Shown: positions 45,126-53,719 of the stretch, piece by piece | How positions within the stretch are numbered: the first letter of the stretch is position 1 | Layout: each line of letters begins with the position of its first letter | NCBI GenBank assembly: GCA_963813415.1 | Contig: CAWEYW010000009.1 | Coordinates: forward strand, 372,001-436,000 | DNA length: 64,000 nt | Source: CAIWHR01 sp963813415 | Lineage (GTDB): Bacteria; Pseudomonadota; Gammaproteobacteria; Burkholderiales; Casimicrobiaceae | Direction: 5' to 3' | The notes under the pieces: model-generated | Databases searched by the model: none | Told to the model about the DNA's origin: nothing | Seen by the model: the letters and a program-made list of their open reading frames with translations, nothing else | Made by a program: the position numbers and the translations under genes

Positions 45126-46213
45126 AGATCCTCGCACCTCTGGCGAAATCGGACGAGGTCGAGCCGCTCATCGCGGCCGGTGCGCACGAGTTCTACTGCG
45201 GCATCACACCCCCGGGCTGGGCCGACCTGTTCGGAGCTACGTGGGTGCACCGCCGCAACCCGCGCACCGGCGTCGCGGATGTCGCGGACCTCGAACGCAG
45301 CATCGCGCTCGCGGGCAACCGGCCGGTGTACGTGACGCTCAATGCCGCCTCGTATCCCGCCGGTGCGGTGCCGCTGCTCGTCCGCTTCGGGCATACCCTG
45401 GTCGAAAGGCTGGGCGTCGCTGCGCTGATCGTCGGTGACGTCGAGCTGCTGCTGGCACTCGTCGCGGAAGGTCTCGGCGCGTACATTCACGTCTCCAGTC
45501 TCGCAAGCTGCCGCAATGCGCGCGCGGCTGCGTTCTATCGTGACCTCGGCGTCGCCCGGGTGATCCTTCCGCGGCACGTGAGCTTGCGCGAGATCGAGCA
45601 GGTCGCCGCGGCCGGGATTCCGATCGAGGTCTTCGCGCTCAACGATGGCTGTGCGTTCGAGGAGGGCACCTGTGCGACCACGCACGCCTACGGCGCCTTC
45701 TGCATCGAGGATCGCCTGGAGGGGAAGCTGGCACCGTTGTCCGAGCGCTACGAGTTCTGGAAATGGACCCTCGACAATTGCGGCAGCCAGACGAGCCGCG
45801 GCTACACGCTGGGACCATGCGGACTGTGTGCATTGCCGCGTCTCCTGCGGGCGGGGATCGCGAGCGTCAAGGTGGTCGGGCGCGAGGCGTCCTGTGCACG
45901 CAAGGCCGGCTCCGTGCGGCTCGCGTCGATCGCCCTCGAGCAAGCGCAGGCACACGCCACGCCGGAAGCGATTCGTGCCGCCGTGATCGCCGAGCGTGGC
46001 GCGCCGGAGCTCTGTGCGGACGCGCATCTTTGCTACTACCCGGACGTGTGGGGCGGCGCGGGCGCGGCGCCCGGCAAGGCTGAGTCTCCCACGAAACGTC
46101 GCGTCATCCGGCTGCATCCCGTGCACGGCGACGCGACCCATGCCGGACGACCCGAAGCGGCGAGGGAAGCGCTCGCGGAGCCGCAGGCACGCGCCGGGAA
46201 TGCGCCATGTTGA
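45122..46213 (+). CDS. UbiU-like U32-family protein in the qhp operon
   Basis: A 363-residue U32-family protein with family segments ILAPLAKSDEVEPLIAAGA, VARVILPRHVSLREIEQ, PIEVFALNDGC and the RAGIASVKVVGRE motif. Cysteines 177, 184 and 194 plus 233 or 236 match the UbiU [4Fe-4S] ligand pattern (a Cys-x6-Cys pair, then two distant ones). Its GTG start overlaps the UbiV-like stop, consistent with an obligate heterodimer like UbiU-UbiV. No ubiT-like SCP2 gene is adjacent, which argues against a plain ubiquinone role. It overlaps qhpF by 7 nt. Confidence 0.78.
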   Translation: MKILAPLAKSDEVEPLIAAGAHEFYCGITPPGWADLFGATWVHRRNPRTGVADVADLERSIALAGNRPVYVTLNAASYPAGAVPLLVRFGHTLVERLGVAALIVGDVELLLALVAEGLGAYIHVSSLASCRNARAAAFYRDLGVARVILPRHVSLREIEQVAAAGIPIEVFALNDGCAFEEGTCATTHAYGAFCIEDRLEGKLAPLSERYEFWKWTLDNCGSQTSRGYTLGPCGLCALPRLLRAGIASVKVVGREASCARKAGSVRLASIALEQAQAHATPEAIRAAVIAERGAPELCADAHLCYYPDVWGGAGAAPGKAESPTKRRVIRLHPVHGDATHAGRPEAAREALAEPQARAGNAPC

Positions 46214-47958
46214 AGGAGCTCGCGCCGTTCGCCGGCCATCTTCGCGGCCAGGGACGCGCGCTCGGCATGCTTTTCATGCTCGGCTTGTGCGGTGCCGCCG
46301 TGTCCCTCGCCACCCCCCTGGTGGGCAAGGCGTTCATCGACGCGGTCACGACGCGTAACGAATTCGGCATCATTCCGCAGATCGCGGGAGCGCTGGTCGT
46401 GCTCGGCCTGCTCGATGTGGCACTCGCCGCAGTTTCGACGCGCCTGCACGCGCGCGTTTCCGCAGACGTGCTCGCGAGCCTGCGTGCGGCGCTGTTCCGG
46501 CGCTGCCTCGACGCGCCCCTCGAGGGGATCGAGAGCTTTCGCCAGGGTGACCTCCTGACCCGTTTCGGTAGTGACGTGCCGCGCATCCAGGTGCTGCTCG
46601 TCGATGGCGCCATCGGCGCGGTGCAGAGCGTGCTGTTCCTCGCGGTCGCGGCGGTGATCACCGCGAGTCTTTCGCCGGCGCTCGCGCTGTGGAGCTTCCT
46701 CGGCGTGCTGCTCGCCTTGCTGGCGACCGGCGCGTTCCGGCGGCCCATCGAGACGAGGACGAAGCGCGTGCGCGACGCCATGGCAAACCTTTCGCACTTT
46801 CTCGCCGAACGCCTCGCGGCACTGCGCGCCATCCGCTTGCATCGCGCGGCCACTCCCGAGCACGCGCGCCTCGCCGATGCCAATGACCGCCTCAACCACG
46901 AGGTCGTCGCATTCCAGTCATTCGATGCCTTCGCGAAGGGCGGGCCCGCGCTCTTGATGACCTTCACCCTCGCGTGGGTGTACGTGCTCGGGGGGCGCTT
47001 GCTGGAGTCGGGCAGCATCAGTCTCGGGACGTTCGTTGCCTTCGTGTTGTACCAGGGACGCCTGTTCGCTCCGGCGCAGGGATTGCTAGGGCTGATGCGC
47101 AACGTCCAGGAAGCGCGGGTGAGTCTCGCTCGCGTGGTGGAGGTGCTCGGGAGCGACGGCCCCTCGGCGGTCGAGCGGGTCGCGACCGACCCGATCCGTG
47201 CATCCAGTCAGCACCCGCGCCGGGAGATGTACACAGATGCGCGTGCCGAGACGCAGACGCGCGGCGCCGCGCTCGCGTTTCGTCACGTCGGCTTCGCGTA
47301 TCCCGGCAAGCCACCTGTGCTGCGCGACGTCGATCTTCATGTCGCGGCGGGTGAGCGCATCGCGCTGTTCGGCGCTTCCGGCGCCGGCAAGACCACGCTC
47401 GTACAGCTCCTGTTCGGCCTGCGTGCGCCGGCCGTGGGCACGGTGCTGGTGGACGGCCGTCCCGTCGGCGATGTCGAGCCATCCGAGCTTGGCTACGCCG
47501 GCGGCGAGCCCTTTCTCGTTCACGCCAGCGTTGACGAGAACGTGCGCTATGCGATGCCCGCGGCGAATCTGCGGGCAGTCGAGGATGCCCTGGTGGTGGC
47601 GGACGCGGCCACGTTCGTGCACGCGCTGCCTCAGGGACTCGCCACCATCGTGGGCGGACGCGGGCTCGCCTTGTCGGACGGTCAGCGGCAGCGCCTCGGG
47701 CTCGCGCGCGCCGTGCTTCATCGTCCCCGCATTCTGGTTCTGGACGAAGCGTTCTCCGCGCTCGATCTCGACACCGAGGCCAGGATTCGCAGCCGCATCT
47801 GGTCAGCGCTCACCGGTTGCACGGTGCTCGCCATTTCCCATCGCCCCTGCGGCCTCGACGAATTCGATCGCATCCTGTTTCTCCACGACGGATCGCTTAC
47901 CGAGGTCACCCCCGCGGAGCTCAGGACCCTGGTGCGCTACGAACGCGCATGGACGTGA
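46207..47958 (+). CDS. qhpF: ABC transporter QhpF, fused membrane and ATPase domains
   Basis: A 583-residue half-transporter with six membrane helices over the first 300 residues, then an ATPase domain with Walker A GASGAGKTT at about residue 389, signature LSDGQ (instead of LSGGQ) and ILVLDEAFSALD. In qhp operons this exporter moves the crosslinked gamma subunit across the inner membrane. The preceding and following gene overlaps place it firmly in the operon. Confidence 0.88.
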   Translation: MLKELAPFAGHLRGQGRALGMLFMLGLCGAAVSLATPLVGKAFIDAVTTRNEFGIIPQIAGALVVLGLLDVALAAVSTRLHARVSADVLASLRAALFRRCLDAPLEGIESFRQGDLLTRFGSDVPRIQVLLVDGAIGAVQSVLFLAVAAVITASLSPALALWSFLGVLLALLATGAFRRPIETRTKRVRDAMANLSHFLAERLAALRAIRLHRAATPEHARLADANDRLNHEVVAFQSFDAFAKGGPALLMTFTLAWVYVLGGRLLESGSISLGTFVAFVLYQGRLFAPAQGLLGLMRNVQEARVSLARVVEVLGSDGPSAVERVATDPIRASSQHPRREMYTDARAETQTRGAALAFRHVGFAYPGKPPVLRDVDLHVAAGERIALFGASGAGKTTLVQLLFGLRAPAVGTVLVDGRPVGDVEPSELGYAGGEPFLVHASVDENVRYAMPAANLRAVEDALVVADAATFVHALPQGLATIVGGRGLALSDGQRQRLGLARAVLHRPRILVLDEAFSALDLDTEARIRSRIWSALTGCTVLAISHRPCGLDEFDRILFLHDGSLTEVTPAELRTLVRYERAWT

Positions 47959-47968
47959 TCAGGCCTCG

Positions 47969-48625
47969 ATGCAGATGAACGCAGCGCCACGGATCGCGCT
48001 GGTGGACACCGGTGTCAACCCATGGCACTCCCACGTCGGTGGCTCTGTCAGCGGGTGCCGCATCTTTGCCGGTACCGACGGACGTATCGACGAGGATGGC
48101 GACTTTCGCGATCTCGTCGGGCACGGAACCGCCATTGCCGGGATCATTCGCGAGGGACTGCCCGACGCGCACATCTTTGCCTTGCGGGTGTTCGACACCG
48201 AGCACGTAACCTACCCGTCGCTCGTTGCACGCGCCATCCTGCGCGCAGCGGCCGAGGAATGCACGTTCATCAACCTGAGTCTTGGCGTGCCGCCCGGACC
48301 CGGGGTCCACGCCATCCGTTCGGCGTGCGCCGCCGCCCTCGACGCCGGGTGCGTGCTCGTTGCGTCGACCGAACCGGGCCGCGCGGGCTGGTTGCCGGCG
48401 GCGGTGCCGGGTGTGCACGTGGCCAGCGCCGACGACAGTCTCGCACCGGGGGTGGTACGCGCGAGCCACTTGCAGCTCGCCGCCGCGGGCCGTCCGCGCG
48501 ATCTCGCGCGCATTCCACGCGAAGCGAACCTCTGGGGTCATTCGTTCGCGTGCGCACGGGCGCTCGTGCATCTCGTGACACACGGAGCGCACGCACTGGT
48601 GGAAGATGCGGGACCTCACGCGTGA
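47969..48625 (+). CDS. qhpE: Subtilisin-like leader peptidase QhpE
   Basis: A compact 218-residue S8-family protease with the catalytic triad as Asp13 (IALVDTGVNPWHSH), His52 (GHGTAIAG) and Ser192 (LWGHSFACARA). The usual AAGN oxyanion motif is replaced by VASTEPG. QhpE removes the leader of the gamma subunit in the cytoplasm before export. There is no signal peptide, in agreement. It is the last gene of the plus-strand operon, 10 nt after qhpF. Confidence 0.88.
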   Translation: MQMNAAPRIALVDTGVNPWHSHVGGSVSGCRIFAGTDGRIDEDGDFRDLVGHGTAIAGIIREGLPDAHIFALRVFDTEHVTYPSLVARAILRAAAEECTFINLSLGVPPGPGVHAIRSACAAALDAGCVLVASTEPGRAGWLPAAVPGVHVASADDSLAPGVVRASHLQLAAAGRPRDLARIPREANLWGHSFACARALVHLVTHGAHALVEDAGPHA

Positions 48626-48849
48626 CCAAAGCGGCGGAGCCCGCGTGTTGGCCTAAACGAGACCGCCTGTCACCAACCTGGCCGGAGTTCGATCGGGATG
48701 GCTGCTATCGGCCCCACTCCGGTCCAACGCCCAGAGCCCCGAAAGCAGTCGGCCAGCGGTGCGAATCGACCGCAGCGGACATGCGTTCGGCCGGAAAGCG
48801 GCTATTCAAATCGATCCCGATAACGAGCGAAGCCATGAGGAAATCCAGC

Positions 48850-49485
48850 TCAGTCATTCTGGGGTATTGCGAGAGTTGGTTCATGCCTGGGAAGGTCTTT
48901 AGTCAAGAATCTAAGATCTGATGAAAACAGATCGTATTTGGTCAAGTCGGTCACGGGTACAAAGCGTATTTGTCTTATCTCCGGCGAACAGGGCTTCGCT
49001 AGTCCAGAGTCCAGGCTCTGCCGCAATGCTGCAAATCCGTCACGGGGCGCGCAGCGAAAGTAGAAGTCTAGTCTGTACGGTCCGGGTTCTTCGGCAATAT
49101 AGGGAATGGCATCGATCCTGAGCAGTCGGATCACCGTAATCTCGATACCGAGTTCTTCCAATATTTCCCGGCGCAATGCGGATTCAATCACATCGTCAGA
49201 GGAGCTGTCGTTGCGTGGCCTGGTGGGATCTCCGGGAGTCGACTCGAGGGACCCCCCGGGCAGGCCCCATGTACCTTTGGCCCGATAGCTGTGTTCGACC
49301 AGGAGCACTTCCGAGGGGGAGCTGTTCTCGTCGATCATGACAGCAACAGCCCCTACCAGCCACTTTCGGGCGAGCAACCCCTTTAGGAACCCGGCCAGCC
49401 GAGGTGGGAAGAGCCGCCAGACGCGAAGAGAGAACCTGTGGAGATCAGGGTGGTGCTCAATGAAGCGCGCTAGCCAAGCGAACAT
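48850..49485 (-). CDS. Nudix hydrolase family protein
   Basis: A 211-residue protein with a Nudix box interrupted by a longer loop: GGSLESTPG followed by an insertion and then ALRREILEELGI, supplying the REx2EE metal ligands. It should hydrolyse a nucleoside-diphosphate-linked compound; the substrate is unknown. Its base composition is less GC-rich than its neighbours, suggesting recent arrival. The 5' end overlaps the truncated maeB remnant on the other strand by about 25 nt. Confidence 0.8.
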   Translation of the reverse strand: MFAWLARFIEHHPDLHRFSLRVWRLFPPRLAGFLKGLLARKWLVGAVAVMIDENSSPSEVLLVEHSYRAKGTWGLPGGSLESTPGDPTRPRNDSSSDDVIESALRREILEELGIEITVIRLLRIDAIPYIAEEPGPYRLDFYFRCAPRDGFAALRQSLDSGLAKPCSPEIRQIRFVPVTDLTKYDLFSSDLRFLTKDLPRHEPTLAIPQND

Positions 49486-49966
49486 TTCTGTTTATGGTCC
49501 AAACGAAGAGCAGATCGCCGAAATCACGCTCCTCGCTGCCGAGCAGGTGCAATGCTTCGGGCTGAAGCCGAGCGTCGCGCTGGTGTCGCACTCGCAGTTC
49601 GGTTCGTCCGATGTACCTCCGGCCGTAAAGATGCGCGACGCCCTGGACATCGTGCTGCGTCAGGCGCCGGATCTTGCCGTCGACGGCGAGATGCGCGTCG
49701 ATTTCGCGCTGTCGAAGGCGCTACGCGACAGCGAGTTCTCGGACTCGCGGCTGACCACCGATGCCAACCTCCTGATCATGCCGAACGTCGATGCGGCGAA
49801 CATCACGTACAACGCGCTGCGTACGGTGGCGGGCGGGGGCATCACCATCGGTGGCATGCTGCTCGGCGCGGCCAGGTCGGCGCACATCATGACGCCATCG
49901 TCGACCGTGCGCCGCATCGTCAACATGACGGCCGTGGCTGTCGCCGATGCGCGCACACAGCGATAG
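49460..49966 (+). pseudogene. maeB 3' remnant (phosphotransacetylase-like domain only)
   Basis: The frame encodes about 160 residues matching only the end of the phosphotransacetylase-like C-terminal domain of NADP-malic enzyme MaeB, such as AEITLLAAEQVQCFG, DGEMRVDFALSKALRDSEF, NLLIMPNVDAANITYNAL and the terminal STVRRIVNMTAVAVADA. Similarity starts at about 49490, where the opposite-strand Nudix gene begins, so the first 80 percent of the enzyme is missing. A Pta remnant is a less likely alternative. An ATG at 49460 could still allow expression. Confidence 0.65.
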
Positions 49967-50445
49967 GAAGCAGCGTTGGTGCGAAGGCAAGGTGCGCTGA
50001 TCTCATAGCGGGCATTGCCGCGAACGGTCGGGGACGTCGCGAACCCATTTTGTCCGGCCGGTGTGGAAGCTGGCCTGTGGGAGAGCTGGCGAAAGCAAGC
50101 GGTACGACCGCCATTTGACGCGGCCAGGTCTGCACACTGCCTGGGCCAAGAGGAGACGCTGAGTATTCTTCCAATCGCGGTCACTCGACAACAGTCCACC
50201 CACAGTTTGGACCCGGTGCCTCCATTTCGGCGATTGGTTGATGTCCGTCAATTGGCATGCTCGGGCATAGGCGCCGAATATAACCGTTAAAGCAGTAGTT
50301 GCTCGATGCTGTCGCGGGGTGTCGGATCTACGGCCGTTTCGGGTCGCGGCACCCCGAGGCGGTGCCCGGTACCTATCATCCAACGTGGCAGCGAGTGCGC
50401 GGTCAACACGGCCTGCGCCAGGCCGCTGCGAGAAAAGAGGCTGTC
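49967..50445. other. Intergenic region, no gene recognised
   Basis: About 480 bases between the maeB remnant and the BCAM0308-like gene. GC content drops in places, for example around the ATATAACCG at 50278. I see no conserved protein, RNA or strong repeat. Confidence 0.35.
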
Positions 50446-50973
50446 ATGACGCGCCGAAACAACCGCGGTTTATCGCCGACCCAGCCGATCGGCGCCGGCG
50501 ACGTGGGCCGCTATCGCGACCGTATCTACGACGATCCCAAGCACGATCCTTACCAGGCGAAGGGCAAGTATCGCGAGCCGGCTGCCTGCCCGGATTGTGG
50601 CGCGGTCTACATGCAGGGCCGCTGGCGCTGGGGCGCCGCGGCCGCCGACGCGGTGAAGCTGCAGTGTCCCGCGTGCCATCGCGTTGCCGACAAGATGCCG
50701 GCTGGAACGCTGGTCGCCGAGGGTACGTTCGTGGGCGCGCACGTCGACGAGCTGACGCGGCTTCTGCGTCACGTCGCCGAGCACGAGGCAGGGGATCATC
50801 CGCTGAATCGCATCATGGCGCTGGACTTCGATGGCGACGTCATCAAGGTGACCACCACCGACACCCATCTGCCCCAACGCATGGCCGAGGCGCTGCACAG
50901 CGCGCACCAAGGCGTGATCAAGATCGAATACGGTCACGACGAATACGGCGTGCACGCGCGCTGGGAGCGGTGA
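50446..50973 (+). CDS. BCAM0308-like small zinc-ribbon protein
   Basis: A 175-residue protein with two CxxC pairs (ACPDCGAVY and QCPACHRVAD) that form a zinc ribbon, followed by a C-terminal alpha/beta domain. The family is uncharacterised and often found beside universal-stress and low-oxygen genes. AGAGG lies 6 nt before the ATG at 50446; longer upstream frames do not match the family. Confidence 0.7.
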   Translation: MTRRNNRGLSPTQPIGAGDVGRYRDRIYDDPKHDPYQAKGKYREPAACPDCGAVYMQGRWRWGAAAADAVKLQCPACHRVADKMPAGTLVAEGTFVGAHVDELTRLLRHVAEHEAGDHPLNRIMALDFDGDVIKVTTTDTHLPQRMAEALHSAHQGVIKIEYGHDEYGVHARWER

Positions 50974-51005
50974 AGCGCGCGCCGCCTTGAACCGGAGATA
51001 TCCGG

Positions 51006-51260
51006 ATGCCATGGACAGCCGATCGTTTTCCACCGGCCATGGCCGGACTCGAGCCCGATGTGCGCGCGAAGGCCATCGAGATCGCCAATGCGCTGCTCGA
51101 ATCGGGCCACGACGAGGGCCAGGCCATCCGCATTGGTATCGCGTCGGCGCGGCGCTGGGCGGCTCGGCGAGGCGAATTCTACCCGGTCGAGCCCTTCGTC
51201 GCCTCCGGCGTGCGCGCGTTGCCGCACTGGGTCGGTCGCGATCGCGGCTGGGAGACCTGA
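51006..51260 (+). CDS. YdaT-like small protein
   Basis: An 84-residue protein starting MPWTADRFPPAMAGLEPDVR and containing AIEIANALLESG, which matches a family of small soluble proteins including Bacillus YdaT. Function is unknown; members are often stress-induced. GGAG lies 9 nt upstream of the ATG. It follows the BCAM0308-like gene by 32 nt and is probably co-transcribed. Confidence 0.65.
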   Translation: MPWTADRFPPAMAGLEPDVRAKAIEIANALLESGHDEGQAIRIGIASARRWAARRGEFYPVEPFVASGVRALPHWVGRDRGWET

Positions 51261-51301
51261 CGCGCTGTCCGCGCCGCCATGATCGAAGCACTTCAGCCCG
51301 C

Positions 51302-51526
51302 GTCGTCGTGCCCGCGGACCGGGTGCGGTTGCCCCGTGAGCTGACGCTGCCGCAGGGCGCCGTAGGGGTCGTGCCCTTCGCCCGCGGCTCCGATAGGTCG
51401 TTGCATAGCCCGCGCAATCGCTACGTCGCACAAGTACTTCACGACGACGGGCTCGGCACGCTGCTGTTCGACCTGTCGACGCCCGCGGAGGGTGCCGACT
51501 TGGCGCAACTGGGCATCGGGCTGCTC
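51302..51526 (+). pseudogene. Truncated alpha/beta-hydrolase (dienelactone hydrolase-like) N-terminal remnant
   Basis: About 75 codons resemble the start of the alpha/beta-hydrolase domain found fused to phosphoribosyltransferases: LPRELTLPQGAVGVVPFARG, then HSPRNRYVAQVLHDDG and TLLFDLSTPAEGADL. No nucleophile elbow follows, because similarity stops at about 51526 where the stop of the oppositely oriented DUF2383 gene begins. There is no convincing start codon. Read as a deletion remnant. Confidence 0.55.
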
Positions 51527-51530
51527 CGGT

Positions 51531-51989
51531 TTATTTATTCAGCCTATCGCGCATTCCTTTCACCTTGTCGTGCGCTTGTCTTATGCTTTGAAACTGGCGA
51601 TCGACGATGTCGCGCACGCGCGCGGGCAGGGTTTCATCCAGTGCCTTCTGGTATTCCTTGACGGCATGGCCTTCGCCGGTTTCGATGGCTGTCAGGATGG
51701 CGTGGTCGCCCCCGCCCAAGGTTGATTTAAGATCAATCCAGCCGCGATGCAGTGCCGCTGCAACGCTGCCTGTTTTTTGGGGATCGCCACCCAGAACTAG
51801 TACCGGTGGTTGCAGATCACGGATGAACTGCGCGTGAGCGCGGATCTGTTCAAAGCAGAACTGTTTGATCGGTGGCGTCTCGATCTTCTCGGCCGCCTCC
51901 TGGTAGCCTCTCTGGGCGTCGCGGTTCACTTCAATCAGCCTGTTCAATGTGCTGACCACTTGATCCGGTTGCATTGCAGAGTTGCTCAT
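51531..51989 (-). CDS. DUF2383 (PA2169-type) four-helix-bundle protein
   Basis: A 152-residue ferritin-like helical protein of the DUF2383 family, with VVSTLNRLIEVNRDAQRGYQ and GDHAILTAIETGEGHAVKEY. Function is unknown; relatives are stress-related. The ATG at 51989 has a GGGGC ribosome site; upstream in-frame ATG at 52034 is less likely. Confidence 0.8.
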   Translation of the reverse strand: MSNSAMQPDQVVSTLNRLIEVNRDAQRGYQEAAEKIETPPIKQFCFEQIRAHAQFIRDLQPPVLVLGGDPQKTGSVAAALHRGWIDLKSTLGGGDHAILTAIETGEGHAVKEYQKALDETLPARVRDIVDRQFQSIRQAHDKVKGMRDRLNK

Positions 51990-52105
51990 CGTTGCCCCGC
52001 TCTTGTCCAAAACAGACGCATGACGTAGGGCCATCCGCAGGTGTAGGGTGTTTCATGAATCGCCAAACCCATCAACGCCCGACCCACACAGCGCGGCGGC
52101 CCTAC

Positions 52106-52312
52106 ATGAAAGCATCATCCAGCATGATCAGCGAAATGCTCAAGCTTGCTCCACGGCTGGAATTCGAGAAGCTGGTCCGGGATACCGGTCCGGCGCGCGG
52201 CGACAAGACCGGGGAGTTGGAGCCAGTTCGTGGCGATGATGTTCGGCCTGTTGGGACGGGCGCACTCGCTGCGCGGGATCTGTGGTGGCCTGCGCGGGTG
52301 CAACCGCCATTG
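52106..52312 (+). pseudogene. IS4-family transposase N-terminal remnant, frameshifted
   Basis: From the ATG at 52106 the frame reads SMISEMLKLAPRLEFEKLVR, the usual N-terminal DUF4372 start of IS4-family transposases. At about 52210 the similarity continues in another frame as SWSQFVAMMFGLLGRAHSLR and then GICGGLRG. The rest of the transposase is missing, and a UspA gene follows within 40 nt. No terminal repeats were found. Confidence 0.65.
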
Positions 52313-52350
52313 TGAGTGCCGCCGGGCAACACTTTCTGAAGGAAACCGGC

Positions 52351-52773
52351 ATGCGAAAGCTACTGATCCCCTGCGATGGTTCGGACAATGCATTACGGGC
52401 GGTGCGATATGCAGCATCTCTGGCGAAAGAGCTTTCCGATGTGGAACTGGAATTGCTGAATGTGCAGGATCCTTTGCCGCAAAAAGTGCACTCCGTCCTG
52501 TCCGAGCAGGAAATCGCGCGTTGGCAAGCCGGCGAGGCCGACCTCATTCTGCAACCGGCCAGGCAGATTCTCGACGCCGAAGAAGTTAGATACCAGGTAC
52601 GCACGCGCGTCGGCTCACCGGCCAACGAAATTGCGCGGCATGTCCAGGAAACACAATGTGACGCAATCATCATGGGAACCCGTGGCATGGGTCCGATAGT
52701 CAACTTGGTGATCGGTTCGGTCGCCACCAAGGTCATCCACCTGGTCGAGGTCCCGGTGACTCTGATCAAGTAA
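52351..52773 (+). CDS. Universal stress protein (UspA family)
   Basis: A 140-residue UspA-domain protein beginning MRKLLIPCDGSDNALRAVRY, with the ATP-binding motif MGTRGMGPIVNLVIGSVATK near the C terminus. It is expected to be ATP-binding. GAAGGA lies 9 nt ahead of the ATG. It is an isolated gene next to an IS4 remnant. Confidence 0.9.
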   Translation: MRKLLIPCDGSDNALRAVRYAASLAKELSDVELELLNVQDPLPQKVHSVLSEQEIARWQAGEADLILQPARQILDAEEVRYQVRTRVGSPANEIARHVQETQCDAIIMGTRGMGPIVNLVIGSVATKVIHLVEVPVTLIK

Positions 52774-53168
52774 GCGCGGCGCGCACGACCGCAGTTGCGC
52801 GAAATGCTCACCGTCCCCAGATGCTGCCGTGCGATAACAGGTGATGGCAAGCCGGGGGAGGCCTGGTGGCGATTCGCCGCGCGTCGTAGCGCCACAAGCT
52901 GCGCTGGCACGGGGCACGGCCCAACGTGAACGTGGCAGAGGTGCCTGCGTCCGCACATCCCGGCCAATCGACCCCGGGAAATGACGAGGACCCGATAAGC
53001 CCTGGCCGCCCAGGTGCAGCCGTACGGCAAGGCCGCCGACAGAAGCCATTCGATGGCGCTATCTTGCCGAAGCGGACGCTCAACGTTTGACATGAGGTGA
53101 CCGCGGTGGCCGCGGGCCGACGGGCCGGATCGGTGATGGCCGATGGAAGGCTTTGGTGTCGGAATCAA
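52774..53168. other. Intergenic region, no gene recognised
   Basis: About 395 bases between uspA and the convergent NTF2-like gene. Frames are open by chance on the minus strand because of the high GC content, but none matches a known family or has a good ribosome site. Confidence 0.35.
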
Positions 53169-53558
53169 CTACTGGTTTGCCTGAAGCATCGCCGCCATCT
53201 TTTGATGGATCAAGTTAATTGCCTTGAGAGGCCGAATTAGCACTTTGAACTCGACGATCCTGCCTTCGTCGTTCCATTTGATCATGTCGATCCCGTTGAC
53301 GGTGGTACCTTCAATTTCGACTTGGAACTCCAGCGCGGCATCACGAGGACCCGTGAGCTCTCGGATGTAACGAAAGGAATCGTTGAAGAATACGTGGAAG
53401 GCGGCGGAGAGATACAGAAGCGTGATCGTCTTACCGACCTGCGGTGCGTGGACAACCGGCGAGTAGAAGACGACGTTGTCGGCGAGAAGGGAACCGAGGT
53501 CCTTTGTGTTTCGGGTGCGCACAAGTTCGTGCCAGGTGCTGAGCGTGGCGAGAGTCAT
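53169..53558 (-). CDS. NTF2-like/SnoaL-like small protein
   Basis: A 129-residue cone-shaped alpha+beta fold of the nuclear-transport-factor-2 superfamily, with TWHELVRTRNTKDLGSLLAD and FQVEIEGTTVNGIDMIKWND. Some relatives are isomerases or hydrolases, others only bind ligands. The ATG at 53558 has GGAG 7 nt upstream; longer starts do not match. Confidence 0.75.
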   Translation of the reverse strand: MTLATLSTWHELVRTRNTKDLGSLLADNVVFYSPVVHAPQVGKTITLLYLSAAFHVFFNDSFRYIRELTGPRDAALEFQVEIEGTTVNGIDMIKWNDEGRIVEFKVLIRPLKAINLIHQKMAAMLQANQ

Positions 53559-53719
53559 CTCCAATCTCCAAGGACTACCCCGTTCATGGACGACAAACAT
53601 TCGACGTGAGGCGCGGTTTGCGAACGCCGGCCGACCTCCCGTTCGATCGCTTGCATCTGCTGGAGGTTGTCGTGCACGATTGATGCGTTGGACCAAAGTC
53701 TGTTATCCGGAGGCAGGAC

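Noticed and set aside
44286..46213. Ordinary ubiquinone hydroxylase genes ubiU-ubiV
   Set aside because: No ubiT neighbour, insertion in the middle of a qhp operon with overlapping ends, and only remote similarity for the UbiV-like member; kept as an alternative, not as the call.
51261..51661. Continuation of a long plus-strand frame as one protein with the YdaT-like region
   Set aside because: The upstream part of that frame is antiphase to the YdaT-like gene; only about 75 codons show hydrolase similarity, so it is listed as a remnant.
52140..53168. 342-codon minus-strand frame opposite uspA
   Set aside because: No recognisable domain, no ribosome site, and it covers a clear UspA gene and an IS4 remnant on the other strand.
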